Shown here: one piece after another, positions 53,601 through 64,000 of the stretch
Numbering within the stretch: position 1 is the first letter of the stretch
How the letters are laid out: each line of letters opens with the position of its first letter
Position numbers and translations under genes: made by a program
Assembly: GCA_025766275.1 (NCBI GenBank)
Contig: JAFKAC010000001.1
Location: 186,001 to 250,000 of the forward strand
Direction of reading: 5' to 3'
Length of the DNA: 64,000 nt
Source of the DNA: Lactarius indigo
Taxonomy: Eukaryota; Basidiomycota; Agaricomycetes; Russulales; Russulaceae
The notes under the pieces: generated by a model
Told to the model about the DNA's origin: nothing
The model's database searches: none
What the model saw: the letters and a program-made list of their open reading frames with translations, nothing else

Positions 53601-54054
53601 TTAATTAGATAGTAGCTGCATGTAATTTTACTAGTCAAATATATTCTTGTTTTGTGAATGAACCACAGTTGACAAAATGGCATTGTTTGCACTAAAATGA
53701 TTTTCTGGTTGTGATGTAAGTTTGGACACATTTGTCTAAAACACACCAAACATGTGTTCATTTGTGCAAATATTTTGTAATATTTCACAAAATATTAGGG
53801 GGGAGGTCTTTATCTTGCCAATTTTTCACAGCTTTGAGATATTATAACAATTATTTGTATATTACCATATTTCCGAAGATTTTTAAAATTTTTAGGATCC
53901 CATTTTTCCTGATGCCACTGTGTGTCAACCTCACTAGTAGAGTCACTACCTATTGCTGCCTACCCATGTGCCCCGAAACAATCCCTGGCATGAGTGCCCA
54001 TGCACGTCCTCCATGAGCACCAACACCCACTCAGTCATCAGGAAAAACCTCCCA

Positions 54055-54074
54055 CACTAGTGAGAGATAATGCC
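54055..54074 (-). other. putative CACTA-type terminus of Plavaka element
   Basis: CACTAGTGAGAGATAATGCC stands about 130 bp beyond the end of the transposase gene, and several ACTAGTAAT-like repeats follow (54110-54145), as expected for a CACTA-like end. The other end is not in the window. Confidence 0.45.
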
Positions 54075-54190
54075 ACGCTAAATTAGTTATAATTTGGATA
54101 ATGCGGGTGGCGTACTAGTAATTAATGATAATCACTAGTAATGACAGTAGTTCACATAATCACTTATGAGATAATATAATGGAGGGTTCA

Positions 54191-55560
54191 TTACGACAAA
54201 AATCTAAGGTAGGTATCTCGGTCACTGAAGGGATTTATATAAAACGTATGACATAACTCAAGTACTGAATAAGTGTTCCAGTCCTGAGGTATAGTACGAT
54301 GACTAAAACGAGGAAATAAATGTATGCTAGAAACGATAGAGCTGACCGGAATGATGCTAGCATGCCGGTGGCCATTGTGCATTGACCGAGAGACTCTGTA
54401 CATTAAGTGATTGGCATTGGGCATGGTAGGAATGGTAGAAAACCATTCGACATATGCCAGATGAGTTGGAAGCACAGCCACTGCAGTGTCCAATGACGGA
54501 AACACCTCTGGGATTGCCCTATATGGTAACTGAAAGACAACACAGACTTGCGCTATTCGGTAGCCTAAGTAGCAATTAGATTGATCAGGGGTGTTGATAT
54601 AATCGGAACCTACCACTATTTCCACCTGTGCTATTTTGAGAGCTACTGTGAACAAGAGCAGTGTCAAAGTGTGATGGTATGCGGCGCCCACATGAGTCCT
54701 CTTGTTCCGGCTGGACATGAATTGCATCCACTACTTTGGGGTGGCCATCCGACTGGAATTTGATCTTGTGATATGTTGGGACTGAGTGGAAAGGAATCAG
54801 CGTGTCAGCAGCCAGAGCTCTTAAGTTAGCTGCCGAAGTGTTGGGGTGATTCATCTGAGCGATGAAATTGGCGAGCGCATCCTGAAATTCGACAGCGCCA
54901 TACCTCACAGCAAGGTCATCAAATGACGTTGCCTTTGTAGATGGGTGTAGTGTCATCTTTATATGCCGTGTGGTGGGCTGTGGAGGTCCACTTGGCTGAG
55001 AAATTTGCGCGTTCTCCTGGTCAACCCCCTGCCGCTGTCTAACGAAGGCAATGTACTGTTGCACCTTCTCACGGTGCTCTAGCCAGGCAGTCATTTGTTG
55101 GTATTCATTCTTGCGGTTTGTCGCACGGTAAGCATCCTTTGTGAAGTCGATGTGAAGGCGCTCCATTTGCTCCGTATTGTAATTGTCTGTGGTACCGAAT
55201 AGCGTGATCAAAGATGAGTAATGAATGAGACTGTGTACCTTTGGAATGTTGAAGTGATCGCGAATGCCCAGATCAACAAAAATAGATTTATTACTGTGGA
55301 AGTTAGCCAGGGAATCGTCAAGGTGGCGCAGGGTTTCAGTTGTTTGAGAAGGAAGCTGAGCGAGATATAGGAAATCGAGTAGCGCGCGTGTAGTTCGGAT
55401 TAGCCGCAAAGGTGCTTGTCCGGAGGGAAGAGGGTGGTCAACAGTCAGACCCAGGAGTATTCAGCACAAGTTCTTGTGTTCTAAGCCTGTGACGTGAGAA
55501 AGACCTGATATACCCTTTGCGAATGTGGCAATATGATGATTAGGAGGCAATGATCGACAG
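54191..55560 (-). pseudogene. Plavaka-type transposase, C-terminal part
   Basis: Read from 55560 down: LPPNHHIATFAKGISGLSHV, a TGA (probably CGA before), LLGLTVDHPLPSG, TTRALLDFLYLAQLPS, FNIPKVHSLIHY, LFGTTDNYNTEQMERLHIDF, TKDAYRATNRKNEY. A GT-AG intron of 49 or 61 nt ending at 54565 keeps the frame into GYRIAQVCVVFQLP, HLAYVEWFSTIP and LELCHTFYINPFSD. These match, from memory, the C-terminal region of basidiomycete Plavaka transposases (CACTA-like). The 5' two thirds are missing because element E inserted at 55560. Not functional. Confidence 0.8.
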
Positions 55561-56069
55561 TGTTACGGTACGGACTTTACTACGGAAGGTGTATGACTCA
55601 TGGCCGGTTATGACTACGGCCCGACCTGATATTAGTCATGGACTCTTACATCGTATCAGTCAACATAGGTAGTTCACATGTGATAGCGGCCTGTGTATGA
55701 CTCATTCCTAGGATAGCTGTACTAGGGTTCGAGCTAGTTACGCTATTAGTTTCTGACTGTTCTAGTGGCGCTTTAAAGCCCGCGTGTATCTGTATAAGTA
55801 GTCGTCTTAGAAGACCAAGAGTCCCCATCTTGGTCTTCTTCAATCCACCCTTTCTGACTCATCTCTTGTCTGCCTTAGTCTCTAGACTAAGCGTGCCTCC
55901 ACTTCTATCCACCAAGGGATAGTCTTCTACTCTTTTGCTGCAGCGTGTGCCAGTGTGCCCCTGTTCAGCTTGCGTTGGGTTGACATGTGATCCCCATTTG
56001 CCTTTGCTTCGCTAAGTTGATTGTGCCAATCTTAAGTCCAAGTCGGACTAACGCCAGTGGAGCATAACA
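55561..56069 (+). repeat. 5' LTR of element E
   Basis: 509 bp, TGTTACGG...GCATAACA. TATAAG box at 55793 and PBS-complementary motif ATCTTGGTCTT at 55827-55837. Confidence 0.93.
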
Positions 56070-56082
56070 TTAAGACCAAGAT
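56070..56082 (+). other. primer binding site, element E
   Basis: TTAAGACCAAGAT abuts the LTR; complementary to 55827-55837. Confidence 0.6.
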
Positions 56083-56089
56083 CCTCATC

Positions 56090-56376
56090 GTGGCGTACTC
56101 GACCAGAGACCAGTGGACGTCCTTCCACCCCTATCATATTGAACGATGGGGAGATCACAACGTACCAACAAGATTCTTGAGAGCAGCTCAGTGGAGAGAA
56201 CGAGGAGAAGACACTGGGTATTTCGTGGAATTTAACGGTCCCAACCGTTTCCGACCCGTTGAGTTCAATTTCGACCACCTCTGTTGGACCGAAGTTACTT
56301 GGAACCCTATAGATCACCGCTGGGACATCGTACGACCAGCAGGAAGAAACTACAACTGTGATATTGACGCGCGAGA
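56090..56376 (+). pseudogene. gag: gag of element E, 5' part
   Basis: From GTG 56090 (CTCATC before, G after): VAYSTRDQWTSFHPYHIERW, then TGYFVEFNGPNRF and DIDAR. A solo LTR of the element's own family enters after the second base of a codon at 56376. The frame resumes at 56892. Confidence 0.88.
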
Positions 56377-56886
56377 TGTTACGGTACGGACTTGATGACT
56401 CATTACACACGACTCATGACCGGTTATGACTACGGTCCGGTATCAGTATTAGTCATGGACCTTTACATCGCATCAGTCAGCACAGTAGTTCGCATGTGAT
56501 TGTGACTCGTGTATGACTCATTCCTAGGATAGCCGTACTAGGGTTCAAGCTAGTTACGCTATTGGATACTTACCATTCCAGCGGCGCTTTAAAGCCCGCG
56601 TGTACTTGTATAAGTAGTCGACTTGGAAGACCAAGAGTCCTCATCTTGGTCTTCTTCAATCCACCATCTGATTCGCCTCTTGTCTGCCTTAGTTCGTGAG
56701 ACTAAGCGCATCTCCGCTTGTATCTACCAAGGATACTCTCTCTTACCCCTTTTGCTGCAGCGTGTGTCAGAGGACCCCTGTTCAGCTTGCGTTGGGTTGA
56801 CACGTGGTCCCCATTCGCCTAACTTTCGCTAAGTCGATTACGCCCTTCACGAGTCCAAGTCGGACTAACGCCGGTGGAGCGTAACA
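56377..56886 (+). mobile_element. solo LTR in gag of element E (same LTR family)
   Basis: 510 bp, TGTTACGG...GCGTAACA, flanked by CGAGA (56372-56376 and 56887-56891). Removing it restores the gag frame. Confidence 0.94.
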
Positions 56887-56891
56887 CGAGA

Positions 56892-58560
56892 GCTCAACAG
56901 CCGCGCGGATTACGGTCCTATTGACGGACAAGCACAAGAACATACAGACGAAGGAAACAGCGGAGAGGAAGCCTCTGAAAGTCAGTCACCAAGTAGAGGA
57001 ACAACGCCAGCAGAAGAAGCCAGTCTAGGAGCTATTGGCGATCACATCATACAACGAACTGAGTCCCTAACTATTCACCAACCTGAGCTGGAAGTAATCC
57101 ACATTCGCAGCCCAGCAGTCGCAATGGCTACTGCCACCATCACACACGAAGATGTACTCACCACGGAAGCCAGGGACCAAATAGCCCTGGAAGAGCAGAG
57201 GCGCATAGCAGAAGAATTGCGCACCAATTTAGCTCCCATCAACCCCTATACTGGTCATCGAATGACCGAAGACGACGTAGCAATCCACCGCGCCATTGGG
57301 CCAGACGTAGCCGATCCCCCTAGTGGTAGAGGTGGACCCCCTGGCGACTTACCAGGAGGGGGACCTCCACCAAGAGGACCCGGATTTGGAGGGTTCCCTG
57401 GAGGATTCCCGGGGGGGCCACCAGGAGGAGGACCACCAGGAGGAGGACCACCAGGTGCAGGTCCTATTATTCCCCCTCCAAGTAACAAATTAGCTGGCGA
57501 GGCACCCACAGTATTTGACGGAGAACGCGCTAAAGTCGAGGTGTTTCTCACTCAATGGCATGTCTACTGGGGCATGAACGCTGATGAAGGCATTATGGCG
57601 ACCCCATACAGATGCACCCTACTTTTCCTCTCTTACATCAAAGGCATCAATGTTAGCGAATGGGTATTAGCCATGCTCACTTGGCTCAACGGCCAGATAC
57701 AAGCTGGAATACCCCGTACAAGTGAAGGGTTATGGAACAAAGTCACGTGCAGCTTCATGCAGCGCTTCCGCAACACCATGGAGCAGGAGCAAGCTCAGTA
57801 TGAACTCAAAAAAGGAGTCAAAATGATTGGGGGCAACCTAGATGAGTATTGCACCCAATTCGAACAGTTAATATGCCGCGCTCAGTATAGACTTGATGAT
57901 CCGCAAACGCTCGATCTATTCGCGAGCGGATTACCAAAAGACCTATATGAAAAGGCCTATACCCTCGATAACCCTCGTGACTACCGTGAGTGGAAGGAGG
58001 CCGCCACAACCCGCCAACAACAGTATCTCCACCTCAAGGCAGTATTAAACAAAGGGGTTCCCCCAGGACAAGGACAAGGACGACCACACCAACAGCGACA
58101 GTGGCAAGGACCACCAAGAAGCTCTTGGCAACCAAGAAACCTGCCTCGAGACCCAAATGCGATGGATACGTCAGCAGATCGAATTCGAGGGCAACTCGCA
58201 GGGGCCGAAGACATACTCGCCCCTCGTCCCCCATATCGACCAAGAGGAGGGTTCCTCCAAAGAGGAGGAGGACGTAACAATCAAAGGCCAGTCACTTGTT
58301 ACAATTGTGGAAAGGATGGACACATGGCCCGTGACTGTAGACAACCACGAGGAGGCTATCAGCCTCAAGCATCAACTAGTCGTTATATCGATACCGACTA
58401 TCATCAACAAGAACCAGAAGTCGCTGCTAGGGCGGTTCAAGATGCACCCCCTCAACAGTGCGCCAGCGATTGGCTCAATGGAGTAGCAGGAGAATCGGAT
58501 GACGTAAAGGACATTATCCTCCAACAATTATGGAAAAAGGAGGGTTTTCAGGACGCCTGA
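56892..58560 (+). pseudogene. gag: gag of element E, 3' part
   Basis: Continues with ELNSRADYGPIDGQAQEH, MATATITHEDVL, the Gly/Pro linker (57320-57470), gag domain (FLTQWHVYWGMNAD, SYIKGINVSEWV) and knuckle CYNCGKDGHMARDC. No stop; with the LTR removed gag would be about 651 residues. The end overlaps pol. Confidence 0.88.
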
Positions 58561-60576
58561 ACCCATCGGCCTGGGTGAGGGCAGTTAATTGTAACAGTGT
58601 AATCATGACTCGCTATCATTCTATGAGAGTTCCAGTATCGATCCGCACCAGTTACGCAATGGCCGACATACGTGCATTAGTAGACAGTGGAGCAACTCAT
58701 TGCTTCATGAAACCCTCCTTCACAAAACGGATGGGGTTAGGGACCAAATTACTTGAAGTCCCGAAGAAAATATGGAATATCGACAACACTGAAAATAAAT
58801 CGGGGCGTATCACCCATTATACCGATGTTGATGTCCAAACTAAAGGCATTCACAAGGAAATCCGTTTCCTCATCATGGATATAGGAAACGAAGACATCGT
58901 ACTAGGGTATCCCTGGCTTGCAATATACGACCCCCACATCAAATGGTCGCAAGCCGCCATACACGAAGACATGCTCTCCATTATCATCCGATCAACCAAC
59001 CCCCACATCAGAACGGCACCAGTAGTTGCTACAACCAAAGTCGAAGAAGATACCTACGAAGTGGTACACTCCTGTGTCATCACCGATGAACAGCAACAAC
59101 AATTCGAAGAAGGATGTCGCATTCAGGCTACTGCTACCGAGCTTGCTATCGCAGCTCAACAATACGTTACCAAAGCTGAGTTACCTCCTGAGTATCGAGA
59201 ATTTGAACGCCTCTTCAGCGAAGAGGCCTCGGGCAGGTTTCCACCCAGCAGGCCCTGGGATCACGCTATCGAATTCAAGCCGGGAACGGCCGATGCCATC
59301 AACTGCAAGATATACCCCATGACTCAAGAGGAAGATAAAAAACTACACGAATGGATAGACGAACAATTAAAGAAAGGGTATATACGACCCTCCAAGTCCC
59401 CCTATGCTTCGTCTTTCTTCTTTATCAAAAAGAAAGATGGGAAACTACGACCCGTTCAAGACTACCAAAAAATCACTGCCGTCACCATCCAAAATCAATA
59501 CCCGCTCCCTCTCATTTCCGACCTTATCACAGACCTTAGTAATGCTCACATCTACACCAAACTCGATGTCCGATGGGGCTATAATAACGTGTGTATCAAG
59601 GAAGGAGACGAAGAAAAGGCGGCGTTCAAAACACGATATGGATTATTTGAACCAACGGTGATGTTTTTCGGCTTAACCAACTCCCCAGCGACGTTCCAGA
59701 CTATGATGAACTTCATCTTCAGGGATATCATCACAAAACATGAAAAACGGGGGACAGTTATTCGGGTTTACATGGATGACATCGGCATCGCTACGGGACT
59801 TAACCACTCTTTACCAGACCACATCGAGGCAGTCAAAGACGTTCTCCGCATATCCGCGGAACACGACCTATACTACAAACTTGAGAAATGTCTCTTTCAC
59901 TCCCCGCGTATGGATTACCTGGGGGTAATCCTTGAAAAGGGGGTGACACGCACAGACCCCGTCAAAATTTTGGGCATTAAAGACTGGCCAACGCCAACCA
60001 AGGTTAAGGACGTCCGCTCTTTCCTTGGATTTTGCAATTTTTACTGACCTTTTATTCGAGGATTCGCAACTAAAGCACGGCCACTTAACAAGCTCACACG
60101 CAAGGACACTGAATGGCGTTGGGGGAACGATGAAGAAAAAGCGTTCCAAGACCTTAAAACCCTCGTCACTAGCGAACCTGTCTTAGTGCACCCAGATCTC
60201 ACACAACAATTCGAACTAGAAGTCGATGCATCCAGATTCGCCACGGGTGCAGTCCTTCTTCAATGAAAAGCAGACGGCAAGCGACACCCTATCGGCTACT
60301 ACTCATCCACTCTCAACAAAGCTGAGAGAAATTACGACATTTACAACCTCGAACTCCTAGCGATTGTCAAAGCCTTCCGCCATTGGAGACCCCTTTTGGC
60401 GGGCTCACCCCATAAGATCAAAGTATTTTCCAACCACCTCAACCTGCAATATTGGAAATCACCACAAAAGATGAGCAGGCGTGTGGCCAGGGAAGTACTT
60501 GAACTTTCTGAATACGATTTTGAAATTCACCACATCAAGGGCACTTCCAACGGACGTGCTGATGCACTATCACGAA
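58530..60576 (+). pseudogene. pol: pol of element E, 5' part (nonsense codons)
   Basis: Open to 60047 through protease (ALVDSGATHCFM) and RT (YMDDIGIATGLN). A TGA after FLGFCNFY is CGA in D. A second TGA after GAVLLQ interrupts RNase H. The frame then continues through SNHLNLQYW (D and B have SDHLN) to DALSR, where a solo LTR enters. Confidence 0.9.
58542..58581 (+). promoter_or_regulatory. putative -1 frameshift signal, element E
   Basis: G GGT TTT (58542-58548), 7-nt spacer, arm CCTGAACCC (58556-58564) containing the gag TGA, loop ATCGGCCT, arm GGGTGAGGG (58573-58581). Confidence 0.65.
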
Positions 60577-61155
60577 TGTTATGATCTGACGCTTCAGACC
60601 TAAGTCACAGTATGTCTCCACCCTGCCTTCCCCCTTCTGTACTATACCTTGTTACCAAAGGAGCTACTGTTACTAGTGGCGCTGTTTCTTTGATCCAAAC
60701 TTCTGTTTACTCCGTTTAGTCTCTTTGATATTGTGTGGACTTGTGTTCATGTTGTTTGGAACCCTGTCCTATATAAACCTGTACCATAGACCGTAGGAAG
60801 CCAGACTTGGCTTTGTTTGCAATCTAGCAACCTTGCCTCTGTACTTTGGTGTGACTTTGCCTTATCCCTCTCTTCTTGTGCATCCCCTACCTCAGTCCCT
60901 AACCAGGACATTTCGAAGTCTTTGCAGTTGAACTATATCAACGCGTTACACCTGTTATACTCTGTGCACTAGCAAGATCAAGTGTAGAGAAGTGTTAGAC
61001 ACTTTGGACGAGGAGTCCTACATTACAGAGTAGTGCTGCACCTTGTGCCACACCTTTGTCACTTGTATTTCATAGCAATAAGACAACAGAGGTCTTCGCT
61101 TGATACTTGTGTGATTCAGAACCTTTAGAACCCATGCCCCTGCTAGGGCGTAACA
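60577..61155 (+). mobile_element. solo LTR in pol of element E, unassigned family
   Basis: 579 bp, TGTTATGATC...GGCGTAACA, flanked by ACGAA (60572-60576 and 61156-61160). Contains CTATATAAACC near 60770. No other copy in the window. Removing it restores the pol frame. Confidence 0.92.
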
Positions 61156-61160
61156 ACGAA

Positions 61161-63547
61161 GGCCAGATTACGACCAAGGAGAAAACGATAACGAGGGAAT
61201 AATGGTACTACCAGAAAGTGTCTTTGCACGCACCACTATGATGGAAGAACCACAACACCCACACTGGAGACCCGAAATCCTACCAGTAGAAATGACCCTG
61301 GAACACCCTATTTACAAACAGGATACAGCTAAGTTGAAACCCTGGGTCGACACTCACAAACTAAAAGATATTGAAGGAACGTGGTATAAAGATGGACACC
61401 GAGTGGTCACTGGCAGCATCCATGATAAATGTACCATCATCGCCGCCCATCACGACTCCCCTGTCTACGGTCACCCTGGTATCAAACGCACTCTCCAACT
61501 CACCGAACGGCACTACTGGTGGCCACAAATGAAGAATGACGTAATGGACTATGTCAAGGGCTGTGTGGAGTGCCAGCGGCACAAAGTCAACCTTCGACCT
61601 ATTAGAGCACCCTTACAACCCATTTACCCCAAACCGGAAGCCCTGCCATTCGAGACCATCGCAGTGGACTTCATCACTAAACTCCCTATTTCACGTGGCT
61701 ACGACTCTATCCTGACAATAACAGACCATGACTGCACGAAAGCTGCCATATTCATTCCCTGCAACGAAGAGATAACAGCTGAAGGAACAGCTGCCTTGTA
61801 CGTTTCCCATGTATTCCCACGATTCGGACTCCCTTCGCGTGTTATCAGCGATTGAGATCCCCGCTTCGCATCAAAGTTCATGCGGGAGATATGCAAAATT
61901 CTTGGCATCAGCCAAAATATCTCAACCGCTTATCATCCTAGAACCGACGGCCAATCAGAACGTACAAACCAATGGCTAGAACAATACCTCTGCTTCTGGG
62001 TAAATGAACGGCAAGACAACTGGGTTTGTTATCTACTAATGGCAGAATTCACGCATAACAATTGGCCCAATGAAACCACATGGGAGTCCCCCTTCTTCCT
62101 CCTATCAGGGTTCAACCCTCGCGCTGATTGGATCGATAGGCCTTCCCCTATTCCGCAAGTGTCCCTGAGACTAGACCAGTTCAAGCAGGCATGACAGCGT
62201 GCATTTTCATGCATGCTCAGGGCGCAGAAGTCATGGGTTAAACACAAAGATACGCCCATGTTCAAGGAAGGAGACCTCGTGTGGCTTGAAGGATGCCACC
62301 TACATACCCATCAGCCAACCGTGAAACTAGCGGCCAAACGACATGGACCGTTTAAGGTCGTCCAGGTGATGTCCCCTGTCAACTATCGCCTCGAACTTCC
62401 CACACAGTGGAGCATCCATGATGTCTTCCACATAGATCTTCTCACACCTTATCATGAAACACACACGCACGGACCAAATTATCAGCGCCCACCACCGGAT
62501 TTGGTCAATAACGAAGAGGAATATGAAGTCGAGAAGATTCTGGACTCACGGCGATTCAGCAGAAGACGTCGGCTTCAGTACCTTGTCAAATGGAAGGGTT
62601 ATCCCGACTCGGATAATCAGTGGGTCGATAAGGATGACGTCTTTGCTGATGAAGCTATTCGGGAGTTCAAAAATTCAAACCCCGAACAAGAAGTACATAT
62701 AAGGGCTGCCATCCAATGCGATAAGTCACCACCCCCTCTCATGTCCTCTATCCCTCGCAATGACCACCTTGACCTCCTCGAAACCATCATCGCCCCCATC
62801 GTCTCCCCTGGCCTCATCGTTCCCGCCACCACTGAACAGCGAAGAGCTCATCAACAGGCTGCATCACAGTCTCGCAACGAACGACCCACAGAAGAGCCGT
62901 CGCTACAACGACAAGACAGTACAGCAGACCTGTCCGAGGCATTGCGACGATTTCCAATGCCCACGACGGGAGTGGTCTCTGACGACCCTACAGCAATTCA
63001 ACCACCACCTCCGCCATTGTACAATATCGTCGACCCCGACACCGGAGCCACGACCCACACCATCACAGAAGACGAACTCTTCCAACTTCAAGCGGCTCTC
63101 ACGAGCTCTGAAGGGGCCAGACGTGATGAAGAACTACGAATGGGAGTGGAAGGAGACAGTGCAGAAGTGGCAGGCCGAGCAATTGCATATCACCGCCTCG
63201 CGGCACAAGATGGCGAAGGAGTGGAAGGAGTATTGGACCAAGCTACGCATGACGACCTCTATGACGATTACTACCCCTCACGACACCCATTCTTTGACTA
63301 TGAACAGCACCCTGGAGCCCCAGAGGCTACTCCCTATCTCGTCGACACAGACAGAGCGCCTATGCACAGGGGATACATTACAGCGCCCCATGCTGCTCGT
63401 TGTACGCCACTCGGAGCAGACGACAGCGCCCTCAGTATCATCATCCCTGAGGGGTTCCAGGTCAATGGACGACCTGATTACGTTCCGTTCCCGGTCCGTC
63501 TCCCCAACGGACTTACAGTACAGGCCTCGCACATACAAATTATCAAG
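61161..63547 (+). pseudogene. pol: pol of element E, 3' part: integrase, chromodomain, extension
   Basis: Continues RRPDYDQGENDNEG into the integrase zinc domain (GHPG, ERHYWWP, GCVECQRHK) and core (VDFITKLP). A TGA replaces the Arg of SDRDPRF at 61853-61855 and another follows RLDQFKQA at 62192-62194; D has CGA at both. The chromodomain is LVKWKGYPDSDNQW near 62580-62640. The extension runs to ASHIQII, where the LTR at 63548 cuts it. Confidence 0.9.
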
Positions 63548-63566
63548 TGATGAACAGCACACATAG
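62760..63566 (+). CDS. overlapping +1-frame ORF inside pol extension (E)
   Basis: 268 codons without a stop in the +1 frame, in an element whose pol has four stops. Conserved parts: FKRLSRALKGPDVMKNYEWE, then WKETVQKWQAEQLHITA; SSLRGSRSMDDLITFRSRS near the end. The last few codons lie in the LTR inserted at 63548, so the natural end is lost. Confidence 0.45.
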   Translation: MTTLTSSKPSSPPSSPLASSFPPPLNSEELINRLHHSLATNDPQKSRRYNDKTVQQTCPRHCDDFQCPRREWSLTTLQQFNHHLRHCTISSTPTPEPRPTPSQKTNSSNFKRLSRALKGPDVMKNYEWEWKETVQKWQAEQLHITASRHKMAKEWKEYWTKLRMTTSMTITTPHDTHSLTMNSTLEPQRLLPISSTQTERLCTGDTLQRPMLLVVRHSEQTTAPSVSSSLRGSRSMDDLITFRSRSVSPTDLQYRPRTYKLSSDEQHT

Positions 63567-64000
63567 AGATCTTACTCACAGTGACAAAGTATACTGTGGT
63601 GAGATAAGAAGGGTGGCTGGAAAGCAGCAACAGGGGTCAGGCAAGTGAAGCAAGGAAGTTGTCTGGCACACAAGCAGTGAGAACTGATGTTGTTACATTT
63701 AGAGGGAAGGAAGCTTACCTGGCACACAAGCAGTGAGAACTGATGTGGACCAGGAGCGTACATGGTACTCTACTTATACTCCTACAGAGGGTGACAGTAG
63801 TACAAGGTAGGTAACGCTAGTCACAGAATACAAAGGTGCTATTGTTCTACAAAGGGACAAAAGAGTGGATGCTTTGAGAACAAGGAAAAGGAGAACAAGA
63901 AGAGTCCAGAACTAGATGATATCATACTGACATCATAATAAGGATAATACCAAGTAAAGAACAAAGGAAAGTACAAAGACGTTATACAACGCAGAGTCCG
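63548..64000 (-). repeat. LTR, long form of TGTTGATAAG family (cut by window end)
   Basis: Begins TGATGAACAGCAC after TCAAG (63543-63547) and matches the LTR at 35818-36433 to the end of the window. Whether it is solo or belongs to a full element cannot be seen. Confidence 0.85.
63663..63718 (-). other. candidate 56-nt intron inside LTR
   Basis: On the minus strand GTAAGC...GTGCCAG; removal gives the short LTR form. Same position as 35936-35987. Confidence 0.5.

Larger units (their letters stand above)
51113..53914. mobile_element. foldback-type DNA element with long inverted arms
   Basis: The ends CATCAGGAAAAATGGGATCC (51113) and its inverse ending at 53914 match almost exactly, and imperfect inverted similarity continues inward for several hundred bp. 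Examples: an ATATATT segment near 51405 against 53640, and CACTGGGC-AAGCCCAG near 51940 against 52520. Without the nested LTR the element is about 2.2 kb, and matching points lie at equal distances from both ends. No transposase. A/G-rich tracts fill the left arm and T-rich tracts the right arm. No clear target duplication at the outer ends. Confidence 0.7.
55561..63547 (+). mobile_element. element E: chromodomain Ty3/gypsy retrotransposon, 3' end outside
   Basis: 5' LTR, PBS, gag, pol and most of the C-terminal extension on the plus strand. Two solo LTRs are nested (56377-56886 and 60577-61155), and an LTR at 63548 interrupts the extension. The 3' LTR is not in the window, so the target copy GACAG (55556-55560) cannot be checked. 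Closest to D by LTR and protein sequence. Confidence 0.92.

Noticed and set aside
1..64000. CRISPR arrays, operons, ribosome binding sites, tRNA or rRNA genes
   Set aside because: A eukaryotic window; no array, and no tRNA or rRNA recognised by eye. A tRNA scan was not possible.

Overview
The window looks like a transposon-filled stretch of a basidiomycete (Agaricomycete) nuclear genome. The evidence is a DUF6535-type gene fragment with a 59-nt intron, a Plavaka-type (CACTA-like) transposase fragment, short GT-AG introns, and many chromodomain Ty3/gypsy retrotransposons (chromoviruses) with CpG-type decay. Almost nothing here is host single-copy gene.

Layout. 1-1859: 3' part of a host gene of the DUF6535 family. 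1860-4138: mostly featureless, with one possible gene fragment on the minus strand. 4139-5283: two LTR-like pieces. 5284-6070: a 44-bp minisatellite with a 132-bp higher-order period. 6500-23459: a solo LTR (G) split by gypsy element A (7180-23413, plus), which is itself split by full-length element B (8784-16648, minus) and a solo LTR. 23829-32850: decayed element C (minus) carrying two solo LTRs. 32851-37775: degenerate coding-like DNA and a solo LTR. 37776-46046: element D (minus) carrying one solo LTR; it splits a 187-codon open reading frame. 46512-50725: degenerate or AT-rich DNA. 51113-53914: a long foldback element containing a solo LTR. 54055-55560: 3' end of a Plavaka element. 55561-63547: element E (plus), with two solo LTRs, cut by another LTR that runs off the window end. 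Thirteen insertions have exact 5-bp target duplications, so the nesting order can be read directly.

Elements A-E share one plan: LTR, a PBS directly after the LTR, gag (N-terminal domain, Gly/Pro linker, capsid-like gag domain, one CCHC knuckle), a -1 frame pol (protease, RT, RNase H, integrase, chromodomain), a long C-terminal extension, PPT, LTR. Four details recur in all five. (1) The PBS is complementary to an 11-nt motif in the element's own LTR, always 34 bp after the TATA-like box, which points to Tf1-type self-priming. (2) A G GGT TTT slippery site is followed by a 7-nt spacer and an invariant stem whose 5' arm contains the gag stop. (3) Gag has no AUG for about its first 170 codons; a GTG in good context is shared. 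(4) Inside the post-chromodomain extension a +1-frame ORF is open and its protein motif is conserved, so this segment may be dual-coding. A fifth curiosity is an LTR family whose long and short forms differ by exactly one candidate spliceosomal intron.

LTR pairs differ only by transitions, nearly all at CpG sites, and many pol nonsense codons are CGA to TGA. This fits methylation-driven decay. Gag of B and D and pol of B (apart from one upstream TGA) are the best preserved coding regions.
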